This document shows, piece by piece, positions 1 through 6,960 of a DNA stretch of 24,102 nt. Numbering within the stretch: position 1 is the stretch's first letter; the number at the start of each line of letters is the position of its first letter. The DNA is taken from the IMG/VR virus record IMGVR_UViG_3300022723_000136, positions 1 through 24,102 of that record; one strand, written 5' to 3'. The notes below the pieces were generated by a model that saw nothing but the letters and a program-made list of their open reading frames with translations, searched no databases and was not told where the DNA came from. The position numbers and the translations under genes were made by a program. Source of the DNA: a virus.

Positions 1-103
1 CGGTTTTGGTCGTAGTGATTTCAGTTTCGATAGCATCCGCCGCATGGTCATGCGCAGACGCCGCCTCTTCAGCGGCGGTCTTGTTTTTGATATTGATAGC
101 CAT
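1..103 (-). CDS. N-terminal fragment of an unidentified protein (MAINIK leader)
   Basis: This is the first 34 codons of a gene that leaves the window on the left. Its ATG (101-103) directly abuts the TAA stop of the preceding gene (104-106), and a GGAG Shine-Dalgarno lies just upstream, so the two are co-transcribed. The visible protein starts MAINIKNKTAAEEAAS and continues as an acidic, Ala-rich, His-containing segment that looks like a flexible tail. The first eight residues almost match those of the putative ssDNA-binding protein at 2924-3949 (MAINIKGK), and the DNA is similar there too. The two may be paralogues or share a copied initiation region. Function cannot be assigned from this fragment. 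Confidence 0.75.
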   Translation of the reverse strand, partial: MAINIKNKTAAEEAASAHDHAADAIETEITTTKT

Positions 104-568
104 TTAGATACTCCAATTTTGATGGATGGTGGTGACGAGTTTATCCAGTTCGGTACGGGCATGCTGCCCTTCTTCAGTTCGAGTCGCGCGCAAAAAGGGA
201 GACCACTTGGCCAAAAACGATTCAAGCTGTGCGATGAAGTCCACTTGCTGGTAAGTGTAAAGGCGCAAGGGACGGCTTACGATAGCCGAAGGAAGATACC
301 CCGCCTTTTGTAGATACTTGAGCCGCGCCTTGTCAACGCCAAGCTCAGCTTGAACCATATCTACAGTCTTTGCCGGAACTGTCTGCCCGTCTTTTTCGAT
401 ATACGGATTCGCCAGAAACTCGGCGCGCTCGGCTTTCCGCTTTTCGCGATACGCCTTTGACTGCTCAAGAACACTCGCACGGTAGTCGGGATCAGAGTGA
501 TACCGATCACGGCGCGTTTTGCCAATCTTATCCTTGTTGGCCTCATACCATTTTTTAGTGTAAGCCAT
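104..568 (-). CDS. Small protein with MerR-like helix-turn-helix
   Basis: The 154-residue product is highly charged at the N-terminus (about residues 3-50, Lys/Arg/Glu-rich and probably helical). Residues about 67-115 resemble a MerR-type winged-helix DNA-binding segment: a TVDMVQAELGVDKARLKYLQ helix-turn-helix, then an aromatic/arginine wing and a YTYQQVDFI helix. I chose the ATG at 566-568 because AGGA lies 8 nt upstream; the open frame extends to 682 but would then overlap the helicase gene. It has its own promoter (597-625) inside the 3' end and just past the stop of the helicase gene. A role in transcription control or DNA binding late in the early region is inference. Confidence 0.7.
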   Translation of the reverse strand: MAYTKKWYEANKDKIGKTRRDRYHSDPDYRASVLEQSKAYREKRKAERAEFLANPYIEKDGQTVPAKTVDMVQAELGVDKARLKYLQKAGYLPSAIVSRPLRLYTYQQVDFIAQLESFLAKWSPFLRATRTEEGQHARTELDKLVTTIHQNWSI

Positions 569-596
569 AGCCGTGTCCTGAATTGCCCGCATAGTC

Positions 597-625
597 AGGC
601 TAGGGACGGGGGCGTGGTTTGTCAA
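597..625 (-). promoter_or_regulatory. Sigma70-like promoter for the MerR-like gene
   Basis: On the minus strand the -35 is TTGACA (620-625), followed by a 17-bp spacer (603-619) and the -10 TAGCCT (597-602). The -35 context AGTTGACAAA is identical to that of the promoters at 5608-5650 and 9391-9433. The element lies in the 62-bp gap after the helicase stop (631), which fits a promoter for the 154-residue gene and the gene that follows it. Confidence 0.6.
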
Positions 626-630
626 CTGCA

Positions 631-2910
631 TCACTGGAACGGCCCTTTCCATATCGCACCGATCTTTCGTAAATACTCCCATCGCTTAGTAGCGATAGAC
701 CGCAGCGTTCCACAGTCTTCATCCCATACATCCAGAACGATAGGCGGTTGCTTTCCGGGAAGCTTGCGCAAAATGCGCCCGACTGCCTGTCGCGGGTCCA
801 ATAGCGGGTGTGCGAGAATACAAGTATCCAAGGCCGGGATATTGGTGCCTTCAGCGGTGTACTTATACGTCGCTATTAGGATCATGCCTTCAGGACAAGC
901 TTTGGCCTTTTCCTTAAGGTCTTTAGTAATTGAGCCATTGTATTCGATCACTCTGCTTTCCGGCACGCCCATTGACCTGAGCGCCGATTTGATTTTTTGC
1001 CCATGCTTTACTTGCTCTACAAAGACGATGATGCGCCGCCCGGCTTTATGCGCCCGCCATGCCGCCCCGGCTATTCGGGCATTACGCACACTATCCTGCA
1101 TCATAGACCGCTTGGCATGGTTGGTGCGGGACGGATCGTACCGAACTACCTTGCCGCTGTTACTCTTGGGTTCTGTCCAAGAAGAGGGTATCAGGTAGTA
1201 CAGGGGCTTTTCAGCGTCGGAATGTCCGACTACATGACGCCAGCCCATATGGCTATGTATCAAATCCATTTTTCCATCACGCCGTTCTGGCGTGGCGCTC
1301 AGCCCTAATCGAAACATGGCCGGAAACTGAAGCATTACTTTGCCGAATTCTTGAGAGCCTATCCGGTGGCAATTGCCTGATACTGAAACAGTGCCGTTAT
1401 ACCGGGTAAACACATTTCCACTTTGAACTGTTACACAATGAACTAGCCCCGAGTAAGGAACCTTTTTCTTTCTTATTGAACTGGAATTAACCCATCCGGT
1501 AGAGGCTGACCACCTGACTCTAAATCTGCCGGGTTTAGGGTGCGTTATACTAGCTTGGTGCCCAGTAACATGAGCCGCTAACCTGACCAGTTCCGCACAG
1601 GGCTTACTATCGGTTTCCCAAAAATTGGAAGCAGGGGTCACCCACCCATCCCATTTGGTTAACTCTTCCAGAAATTCCAAAGTTTTACGACCTGAAAGGA
1701 AAGGATCAAACCACTGTAGAGTCTTAGTAAAACACGGCATACTATTAAAAGTAAAGCTGGTATCCCCTTGGGCGTTTACACTCTCTTTATATTCAATGTT
1801 TGCAGCCCCTAACAGAAGACGCACCCGTTCTATCTTACGCACCCTCCTGAACATAAAGCGATGATACCCACTGTTAGGGCAGAGCAAACACCCATCGGCC
1901 TCATGGGCTATTCTTAACTTATCCATGGGGGATAACCCATCTTCGCCGGATAGCATCCCAGATACAGGCACTTTAACTTTGCTTTGGGGTGCCAAGCTCC
2001 CTAATTTTACACGGTCTAAACTGTAGTCCCCGTTCTTCCGTTTGCGTTTAATCGGCTGTTCGTGTCCCGGCGTAGTAAGTCCCTTGTAAGTTGGCCCCTC
2101 AAGAGAAACCATATCCCCTGAAAAATGCTTAGTTACAATCCGCTGTGCCTCTTGAAACAAAGCCTCCCCTGTCTCGGCATTAAAAGACAGAACAGCGTCC
2201 CCTTTACATACCTCAGAAACAGGAGTCCAACCCCTGCCCCTTACATACAGGTCATGACTAGGATGAAAACATTCATCTACAATCAGACAAGCAAAGCGGT
2301 TGTAGATACTCGCCGGATAGTAGCCTTGCCGATACACGGATTGCAGCATTGCGATTACAACCCACGCCTCGGGGTCCGGCAAATGCCCGCCCTGCCAATA
2401 ATCAATCTTGTTTTCCGGGATCGTCGTATGCTTCAGGAGTTCGGGCTTCCAATCCAAGTCCCCCTTGGGAATGACTACGCAGATTGGTCGCCCGATTTGC
2501 GCAGCTAACCAGCACGCGGTTGTTGTCTTGCCGAAACCGGTGGGGGCTTCCCCGATGCACCCAAGTTCATTTTCAAGAGTATTGAAAACCCCGGATACAA
2601 AAGGAACCTGCTCTGGCCTCAAATCACCAGTAAACTCAGCTTCGAATTCAAAGGCCCCTGTAGCCCGGTAGTCCCGATCTGGCGCTGGTTCCGGGGCAAG
2701 GGTGCGCGGCACGCCCAGCCAATGCTCTACTGAGGGGTGCGGCGTAAGAAGCGGAACAATTTCACTTCTTGCTTCAAAGGTCATGTCAGTAAGGGCTGCA
2801 CCATGTTCGTGGATATCATACCACGCAAGGCTATCTACGCGCTCGGGTTGGCCTAGCATGCGGGGAAAGCCGGGGGGCGGCAACCCGCCCCCCTTCAGAA
2901 TAGACGGCAT
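631..2910 (-). CDS. SF2 DECH-box DNA helicase interrupted by an intein
   Basis: The 759-residue precursor would splice to a helicase of about 459 residues. Visible helicase motifs are the P-loop APTGFGKTT (residues 122-130), motif II split as DE (212-213) and CH (514-515), motif III GLSATPERRDG, and motif VI QAVGRILR near the C-terminus. These define a superfamily 2 DNA/RNA helicase related broadly to the UvsW/T5 D10-type phage recombination helicases. Residues 214-513 are an intein. I chose the ATG at 2908-2910: it has AGGGG upstream and starts 13 nt after the stop of the SSB-like gene, whereas the longer frame to 3075 would overlap that gene by 152 nt. The helicase cannot be active before splicing because motif II is broken. 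A role in recombination-dependent replication or repair is inferred from family and neighbours. Confidence 0.88.
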   Translation of the reverse strand: MPSILKGGGLPPPGFPRMLGQPERVDSLAWYDIHEHGAALTDMTFEARSEIVPLLTPHPSVEHWLGVPRTLAPEPAPDRDYRATGAFEFEAEFTGDLRPEQVPFVSGVFNTLENELGCIGEAPTGFGKTTTACWLAAQIGRPICVVIPKGDLDWKPELLKHTTIPENKIDYWQGGHLPDPEAWVVIAMLQSVYRQGYYPASIYNRFACLIVDECFHPSHDLYVRGRGWTPVSEVCKGDAVLSFNAETGEALFQEAQRIVTKHFSGDMVSLEGPTYKGLTTPGHEQPIKRKRKNGDYSLDRVKLGSLAPQSKVKVPVSGMLSGEDGLSPMDKLRIAHEADGCLLCPNSGYHRFMFRRVRKIERVRLLLGAANIEYKESVNAQGDTSFTFNSMPCFTKTLQWFDPFLSGRKTLEFLEELTKWDGWVTPASNFWETDSKPCAELVRLAAHVTGHQASITHPKPGRFRVRWSASTGWVNSSSIRKKKVPYSGLVHCVTVQSGNVFTRYNGTVSVSGNCHRIGSQEFGKVMLQFPAMFRLGLSATPERRDGKMDLIHSHMGWRHVVGHSDAEKPLYYLIPSSWTEPKSNSGKVVRYDPSRTNHAKRSMMQDSVRNARIAGAAWRAHKAGRRIIVFVEQVKHGQKIKSALRSMGVPESRVIEYNGSITKDLKEKAKACPEGMILIATYKYTAEGTNIPALDTCILAHPLLDPRQAVGRILRKLPGKQPPIVLDVWDEDCGTLRSIATKRWEYLRKIGAIWKGPFQ
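1372..2271 (-). mobile_element. Intein (300 aa) with degenerate LAGLIDADG endonuclease domain
   Basis: In-frame insertion between VDE and CHRIG of the helicase. It starts with Cys (CFHPSHDLYVRGRGW, block A), has a block B TxxH motif (TPGH at intein residues 67-70) and ends with block F/G VHCVTVQSGNVFTRYNG then VSVSGN, with Cys as the +1 extein residue. The penultimate residue is Gly rather than the usual His; GN endings are known in other inteins, especially from phages. Between the splicing blocks lie two LAGLIDADG-like stretches: DKLRIAHEADG (117-127) and FLEELTKWDG (200-209), both keeping an Asp-Gly. This suggests a DOD-type homing endonuclease, intact or decaying. Local base composition is more AT-rich than the helicase flanks. 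Confidence 0.92.
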
Positions 2911-2923
2911 AGCTTGCCCCTGT

Positions 2924-3949
2924 TCAGATAAGCGCCCACGGATAGGGGCTGAAAGGCACTTCATCGTCAATTTGCCCCGTAGGGTCAGCGCCGAAACCAG
3001 AGGGCGGGGCCGATGCCATGGGGGAATACGCCGTAAAGCCCGCCATTGACGCGATATCCGGGCGTAGTTGTGCAATCTCGGCGTTGGTCAGAACCGGGTA
3101 AGCCTTGGCATAGTCGTAAACCTTTGTCGGCGCGGGCTTGTATTCCTTCTTGGCCTCGTCATACACGGTGTCCAACAGGGGATACTTCTGCAACACACTC
3201 TGCATAGGCACGTCTTGGATATACTCAATATCGTTCCCGGTGCGCGGGTCTTGCTTGGTTTCCCGGCTGAATTGATAGATCGAACCGGCCAGCGTGTTGT
3301 TACGGAGCTTGGCCCGGTCCATAAGCTTTTTCCGAACCTTCATAGTCGCCGGGAACAACTGCAAGCGCGCGGGCAGAACCTGCCCTTTGCGTGGCCCATT
3401 CTGGATGGTGTAGGGCATGATATTGATCACGGTAAAAAGCTGGAAAGTCTGGGGCTGCGATTTGTCAGCATTGGAGTTGCATACGATGCACTGCCCCTCA
3501 GTGTGGTTGTTGCAAACGAACTTGGCCCATTGGCCCCCGATCTGCATAAAGTGAAGACTTACCATAGGCGTGTCGAAAACGCCATCTTCTTGAACCGTTC
3601 CGTCCAAGAAATAGAGCTTGGCATACTCGCCGGGGTCCAACCAGAATTCCCGCGCATTGCTGCGGAGTTTGGCCCGCATGTCCTGATATGCGGTTACTTG
3701 CTGGACTTGGTTTTTCTGCTGTGCGCCCGACATGAGAAAAGAGGCCCCGGTCTGGTGGCCCGGTGCGGCCATAGGGCTGCCCTGTGGGGGCGAAGGCTGA
3801 TCAGTAGGGGGGTTGGGGGGCTGGTCGGCTGAAGAGCCTTCCTGTGGCGGCTGTGCGGCGCTATCAGCGCCGCCGGTTCCACCGAGCTTGTCGAGATTTG
3901 TCTGGTCGTCCTGTTTGGGGGCAGCCTTGCCCTTGATATTTATAGCCAT
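2924..3949 (-). CDS. Putative ssDNA-binding protein with zinc-binding motif
   Basis: The protein has 341 residues. Residues 1-75 are a Pro/Gln/Ser-rich flexible leader beginning MAINIKGK. Residues about 95-280 form a folded core with REFWLDPGEYAKLYFLDG and a C-x2-H-x4-C-x2-C cluster (Cys146, His149, Cys154, Cys157) likely to bind zinc. This arrangement resembles the zinc-containing OB-fold ssDNA-binding proteins of phages (gp32-like). The C-terminal tail is acidic then hydrophobic (IDDEVPFSPYPW), similar to the DDEIPF tips used by SSBs to recruit replication partners. It sits between primase and helicase and has its own promoter (4014-4042) behind a terminator, consistent with a need for high-level expression. 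The start ATG has AAAGGA upstream. The SSB assignment is by resemblance and is not certain. Confidence 0.6.
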   Translation of the reverse strand: MAINIKGKAAPKQDDQTNLDKLGGTGGADSAAQPPQEGSSADQPPNPPTDQPSPPQGSPMAAPGHQTGASFLMSGAQQKNQVQQVTAYQDMRAKLRSNAREFWLDPGEYAKLYFLDGTVQEDGVFDTPMVSLHFMQIGGQWAKFVCNNHTEGQCIVCNSNADKSQPQTFQLFTVINIMPYTIQNGPRKGQVLPARLQLFPATMKVRKKLMDRAKLRNNTLAGSIYQFSRETKQDPRTGNDIEYIQDVPMQSVLQKYPLLDTVYDEAKKEYKPAPTKVYDYAKAYPVLTNAEIAQLRPDIASMAGFTAYSPMASAPPSGFGADPTGQIDDEVPFSPYPWALI

Positions 3950-4013
3950 GTCATGTCCTTTCGAATGCCCAAGGGCGGTTTAGTTTCAGCGCGTACCAAT
4001 AGGTAGCCCCTCT

Positions 4014-4042
4014 TTAATAGGCCCCGGCACTTGCCTTGTCTA
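4014..4042 (-). promoter_or_regulatory. Promoter upstream of the SSB-like gene
   Basis: On the minus strand the -35 is TAGACA (4037-4042), with a 17-bp spacer (4020-4036) ending GGGGCC and the -10 TATTAA (4014-4019). It follows a rho-independent terminator and precedes the SSB-like start codon by about 64 nt. The -35 TAGACAAG is shared with the lysis promoter at 15752-15780, and the GGGGCYTA junction resembles the promoters at 5608-5650 and 9391-9433. Confidence 0.6.
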
Positions 4043-4060
4043 CCCCCTTGAAACAGGAAG

Positions 4061-4085
4061 TAAAACAAAAGCCTAGCTAGGCTTT
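4061..4085 (-). terminator. Rho-independent terminator at the end of the primase gene
   Basis: Positions 4068-4085 are a perfect 18-bp palindrome, AAAGCCTAGCTAGGCTTT, followed in the minus-strand transcript by TGTTTTA (4061-4067). The hairpin begins inside the last codons of the primase, and its TAG stop (4077-4079) lies in the loop region. Because the stem is symmetric it could also act on plus-strand transcripts, where it is followed by CAGCC and not a T run. Confidence 0.72.
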
Positions 4086-5063
4086 CAGCCATGGGCTTTG
4101 GGTTTTCAAAGTATCCAGTTGCATCTTGATTTCATCCGGGCTGCTATCCCCCGGATCATCGCGGCCCGGTGGCGGGGGCAAGTGCCACACACGCGCACCT
4201 GAAGGCGCTAATTCATTCAAACGACTTTTCGCCAATTGCCCGCCTTTACCAACATCAAACATGGAAACCCACCGAGTTACGCTGGTGTGCCAGCCCAAGC
4301 CGGGGTGCCGAAAGGCGATGGACAAAGAGGCTACTACATTCTTGTAAACGGGCCAGACCTTGATCGCGTCAAATATACCCTCAACCACAAGCACTGGCTT
4401 ACTTAGATCAAGGGCGTGTTCCCCGTGCCAAGTAAATCCGCGAGGGGCGTTCCCCTTGTAAGGATAGTAGAAATAACGCGGCCCTTCGGGGTTTGGGATA
4501 AGGGTACGCCCGACACACCCGCGAAACCTTTGAGCCCGATCATAAAGTGGGAACACGACGCGATACCGCATTGGATCAAATCGAATATCAAAATGATCAG
4601 CTACAGCCGCCGATACGCCCCGGTTATTAAGGTATTCCATCGCCGGGGCATGCTGTTTGGTAACTCGGGGGAAACTTCCCAGCCATTCAGGGTCAGGGAA
4701 CGGATCATCCAGAGTATGGGCGCTCAGGCTCAAAGGTAGATTGCCTGTCTTTACGGTTTCCATGAGGTCCGTTACGACTTTAAGATCGGTTGCGGTAATA
4801 TCCTCATAGCTATAAAGCGTGGCGGCTATATCCCGTACATCACCGGAATACCCACAAGAAAAACAGTGCGCGTGCCCTTCCATCTTATGGGCCTCACCGC
4901 TGTTGTAAACCACGCCGAATGACGGGTTGTTGTCTACTCCTTTTTCATGCCGGTATTTGGCAAGGGGGCAGGATGCATGCACCCAGCCCCGCTTGGTAGC
5001 GCCTACTGTGGACCCAAGCTGTTCCAGAATGGCCGCAATAACCTCTTCATTACTCGCAGCCAT
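4077..5063 (-). CDS. DNA primase (zinc finger plus TOPRIM)
   Basis: The product has 328 residues. The N-terminal zinc-binding site is Cys32, His39, Cys67 and Cys70 (CPLAKYRHEKG then HCFSCGYSGD), as in CHC2-type primases. The core has FPLYDRAQRFRGCVGRT, typical of the RNA polymerase domain of phage and DnaG primases, followed by the TOPRIM glutamate motif VLVVEGIFDAIK (Glu228). The second TOPRIM motif reads MFDVGKGG, where DnaG-type enzymes normally have D-x-D; the first Asp (270) is present but the second is Gly. It would make RNA primers for the DnaB-like helicase encoded nearby. The protein has no helicase domain, unlike T7 gp4. It ends in a terminator. The start ATG at 5063 has only a weak GGA upstream. 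Confidence 0.85.
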   Translation of the reverse strand: MAASNEEVIAAILEQLGSTVGATKRGWVHASCPLAKYRHEKGVDNNPSFGVVYNSGEAHKMEGHAHCFSCGYSGDVRDIAATLYSYEDITATDLKVVTDLMETVKTGNLPLSLSAHTLDDPFPDPEWLGSFPRVTKQHAPAMEYLNNRGVSAAVADHFDIRFDPMRYRVVFPLYDRAQRFRGCVGRTLIPNPEGPRYFYYPYKGNAPRGFTWHGEHALDLSKPVLVVEGIFDAIKVWPVYKNVVASLSIAFRHPGLGWHTSVTRWVSMFDVGKGGQLAKSRLNELAPSGARVWHLPPPPGRDDPGDSSPDEIKMQLDTLKTQSPWLKA

Positions 5064-5101
5064 CTAGGGGGTCCAATCTTGAAACGTCGCAGTAGCCACG
5101 A

Positions 5102-5593
5102 TCAAAAATCGAGTTCGGTGTACTCGTCCGATTTCGTAGCCCGGATCGTAAGGCGGGGCTTGCCTTTCGACCGCGTGACGTGCCGTTCGAACTCTTCAGG
5201 TTTGAGAATAGTTTGCAGCGCCTTCAGGTCCGGCTTGTAGCTGATGCGCAGTTGTTCGGCGGTCAGATTCTCCACCGTAAAATCGCGATCTTTGAGTTCG
5301 ATTTTATCCGGGCCGTCAAGATAGGTGGCCATCCCGACCTCGGTTCGAAGGGTCTCCCGATGGTCTTCAGACAACTTTTCGTAGTGCGCATCAATACGCC
5401 CGCGCAAAACCTGTTCGATAGGGGCCAAGGCTTCGACCCGCTCCCGTTCACGTTTGAAGTAAATCAGGGCTTCCAACATGGCCTCGACCGGGAGCTTCGC
5501 GTCGGCCAGTTTGGCGGCGATTTGATCGCAGTCAAAGGCCCCATCCTGTTCAATGACTATCCGGGGGAGGGGTATTCCGTTAAGGCTGGGCAT
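5102..5593 (-). CDS. Unknown replication-module protein (163 aa)
   Basis: I do not recognise a family. The protein is acidic and mostly helical in appearance. It has a Lys/Arg/Glu-rich helix (YFKRERERVEALAPIEQVL, about residues 45-63), a central IELKDRDFTVENLTAEQLRI segment, and an acidic C-terminal tip ending DEYTELDF. The ATG at 5591-5593 has AAGGAT upstream. The gene is the first one behind the strong promoter at 5608-5650 and lies between the DnaB-like helicase and the primase, so a replication or recombination accessory role is plausible but unproven. The acidic, aromatic-ended tail resembles partner-recruiting tips of SSB-like proteins, but nothing else supports that. Confidence 0.75.
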   Translation of the reverse strand: MPSLNGIPLPRIVIEQDGAFDCDQIAAKLADAKLPVEAMLEALIYFKRERERVEALAPIEQVLRGRIDAHYEKLSEDHRETLRTEVGMATYLDGPDKIELKDRDFTVENLTAEQLRISYKPDLKALQTILKPEEFERHVTRSKGKPRLTIRATKSDEYTELDF

Positions 5594-5607
5594 GGTGCTA
5601 TCCTTAT

Positions 5608-5650
5608 GTTGTGGTGTTGCAAAATTAAGCCCCTATATCCGCTTTGTCAA
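5608..5650 (-). promoter_or_regulatory. Strong promoter with conserved ACCACAAC start region
   Basis: On the minus strand the -35 TTGACA (5645-5650) is followed by a 17-bp spacer ending AGGGGCT and the -10 TAATTT (5622-5627). Six bases later comes ACCACAAC (5608-5615), near where transcription should begin. The spacer end, the TGC after the -10 and ACCACAAC are shared with the promoter at 9391-9433. It sits in the 57-bp gap between the DnaB-like gene and the 163-residue gene. Confidence 0.72.
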
Positions 5651-6940
5651 CTATAGGAATGTCAGATCGTTTTCAGTTTCAGTCGAACTTATTTCATCAA
5701 AATTCATCTTGTTGAAATCAAAGTGGATATCAAACCCGCCGACCTCCCCGTTACGCCCCTTCATAAGGGTTATGCGCTTCTTGGACATCTGGTTCAAATT
5801 CTTCGGGTTTTCCAATAACCCCATGATCACTGTCATGTACTCGGGGATAGCATGGCTATACCCGATATCGTCCAGATCGGGCGTACCCCCCGCGTCATCC
5901 TTGCCGGACCCTCGTTTGAACTGCCAGCTTGAAAACGTCATGGTGCCCGTGCGCTGTTGCCACTGCTTCATGAGATCAAGGTTTTCAGGCACGCGCTGAT
6001 AGCGGCCCAATCGCGTATCGGGGTGTCGCAACATGTAGGCCCCGTCAATCCAGACTGATTTCACGCCATGCAAAGCCGCGATAGCCTCTATGTCGCTTAC
6101 TGTGCCCGCCATCTTGCTGTCGTAAATCAGGAAAGGTATATCCTGCTGTTTCAAATAGGCTTCAGCACTTTTCAATGCGGCCATGTACTCTTCTGGTGTG
6201 GGGCCGGGCACTTGGTATTGCATGAGTTTACCCGAGTATAACGGGCCGGGATTGACCTCAGCCAACATAGGTATCGCCCGCTTTTCCATCTGTGCCGCAC
6301 TCATTTCTTGAGTAACGAACATGACGGGCTGATTATATTCGGTCCAATGTGAAAGCGCCGTGTAGAGCATAAGCCATGTTTTGCCGGAACCGGGCCGTCC
6401 GATAAGCCCGAACATATCACCGGCTTCAATAGACCCTTGCGCATCAATGGTCGGATACCCGATGCCCAATCCCTTATCTACTTTCCCATCCAATTGGGCC
6501 TGATAGTGATCCAATGCCGTGGTATGCCGGAGGTCGGTCACTTGTGCCGCTGTATGGCCCTGAGTGATGGGCAGGAGTGCGGAAATCATCTGTTGCAGGG
6601 CGTCCCCCGCCTTGCCCTCTTGAAGCAAACCAGAGGCACTATCTGAAGCCGCGCGCATCGCGTCTTCTATGAACCGGTTCTTGAGTTGGCTGACCTCGAA
6701 TTCATAGGGCTCAGTGAGCGGGGGGAGAAATATGCTCTTTTGATCAAGCAAAGTGTCGGGATGGGGCAGTTGCCCGAATTCAGCCAAATGGTTTCGAATG
6801 AACCCGAATGCCTTCTGGTCTTCATCATAGGTAAGGTAGGGCTGAACCCGTGAGAGTTCAGCCCCGGCTTGCTTTGGTGGTAAGTCCAGTATTCCTCGAA
6901 GAACCCGAAGGCCCGCCGTGCTGGCGTTCATAGACGACAT
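5651..6940 (-). CDS. DnaB-like replicative DNA helicase
   Basis: The product has 429 residues. An N-terminal helical domain (about 1-135) is followed by a RecA-like ATPase: Walker A GRPGSGKT (181-188), the catalytic Glu in VTQEMS (Glu212, equivalent to the LEM position of DnaB), and Walker B SVWIDG (Asp299). A later QFKRGSGKDD loop resembles the DnaB hexamer arginine-finger/DNA-binding region. It would unwind the fork 5'-3' as a hexamer, loaded by the initiator and loader-like proteins encoded immediately upstream. The ATG at 6940 has AGAGGGG upstream. The N-terminal part is shorter than in bacterial DnaB, as in many phage helicases. Confidence 0.85.
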   Translation of the reverse strand: MSSMNASTAGLRVLRGILDLPPKQAGAELSRVQPYLTYDEDQKAFGFIRNHLAEFGQLPHPDTLLDQKSIFLPPLTEPYEFEVSQLKNRFIEDAMRAASDSASGLLQEGKAGDALQQMISALLPITQGHTAAQVTDLRHTTALDHYQAQLDGKVDKGLGIGYPTIDAQGSIEAGDMFGLIGRPGSGKTWLMLYTALSHWTEYNQPVMFVTQEMSAAQMEKRAIPMLAEVNPGPLYSGKLMQYQVPGPTPEEYMAALKSAEAYLKQQDIPFLIYDSKMAGTVSDIEAIAALHGVKSVWIDGAYMLRHPDTRLGRYQRVPENLDLMKQWQQRTGTMTFSSWQFKRGSGKDDAGGTPDLDDIGYSHAIPEYMTVIMGLLENPKNLNQMSKKRITLMKGRNGEVGGFDIHFDFNKMNFDEISSTETENDLTFL

Positions 6941-6960
6941 AGTGCCCCTCTACCCGGTGG

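Noticed and set aside
497-1198. Plus-strand open frames of up to 258 codons (for example 497-1198, 3068-3832, 20342-21118)
   Set aside because: All are antisense to clear minus-strand genes, have low-complexity translations without motifs, and lack ribosome sites.
2911-3075. Longer N-terminus for the helicase (start at 3075)
   Set aside because: It would overlap the SSB-like gene by 152 nt and has no ribosome site; the ATG at 2910 has one.
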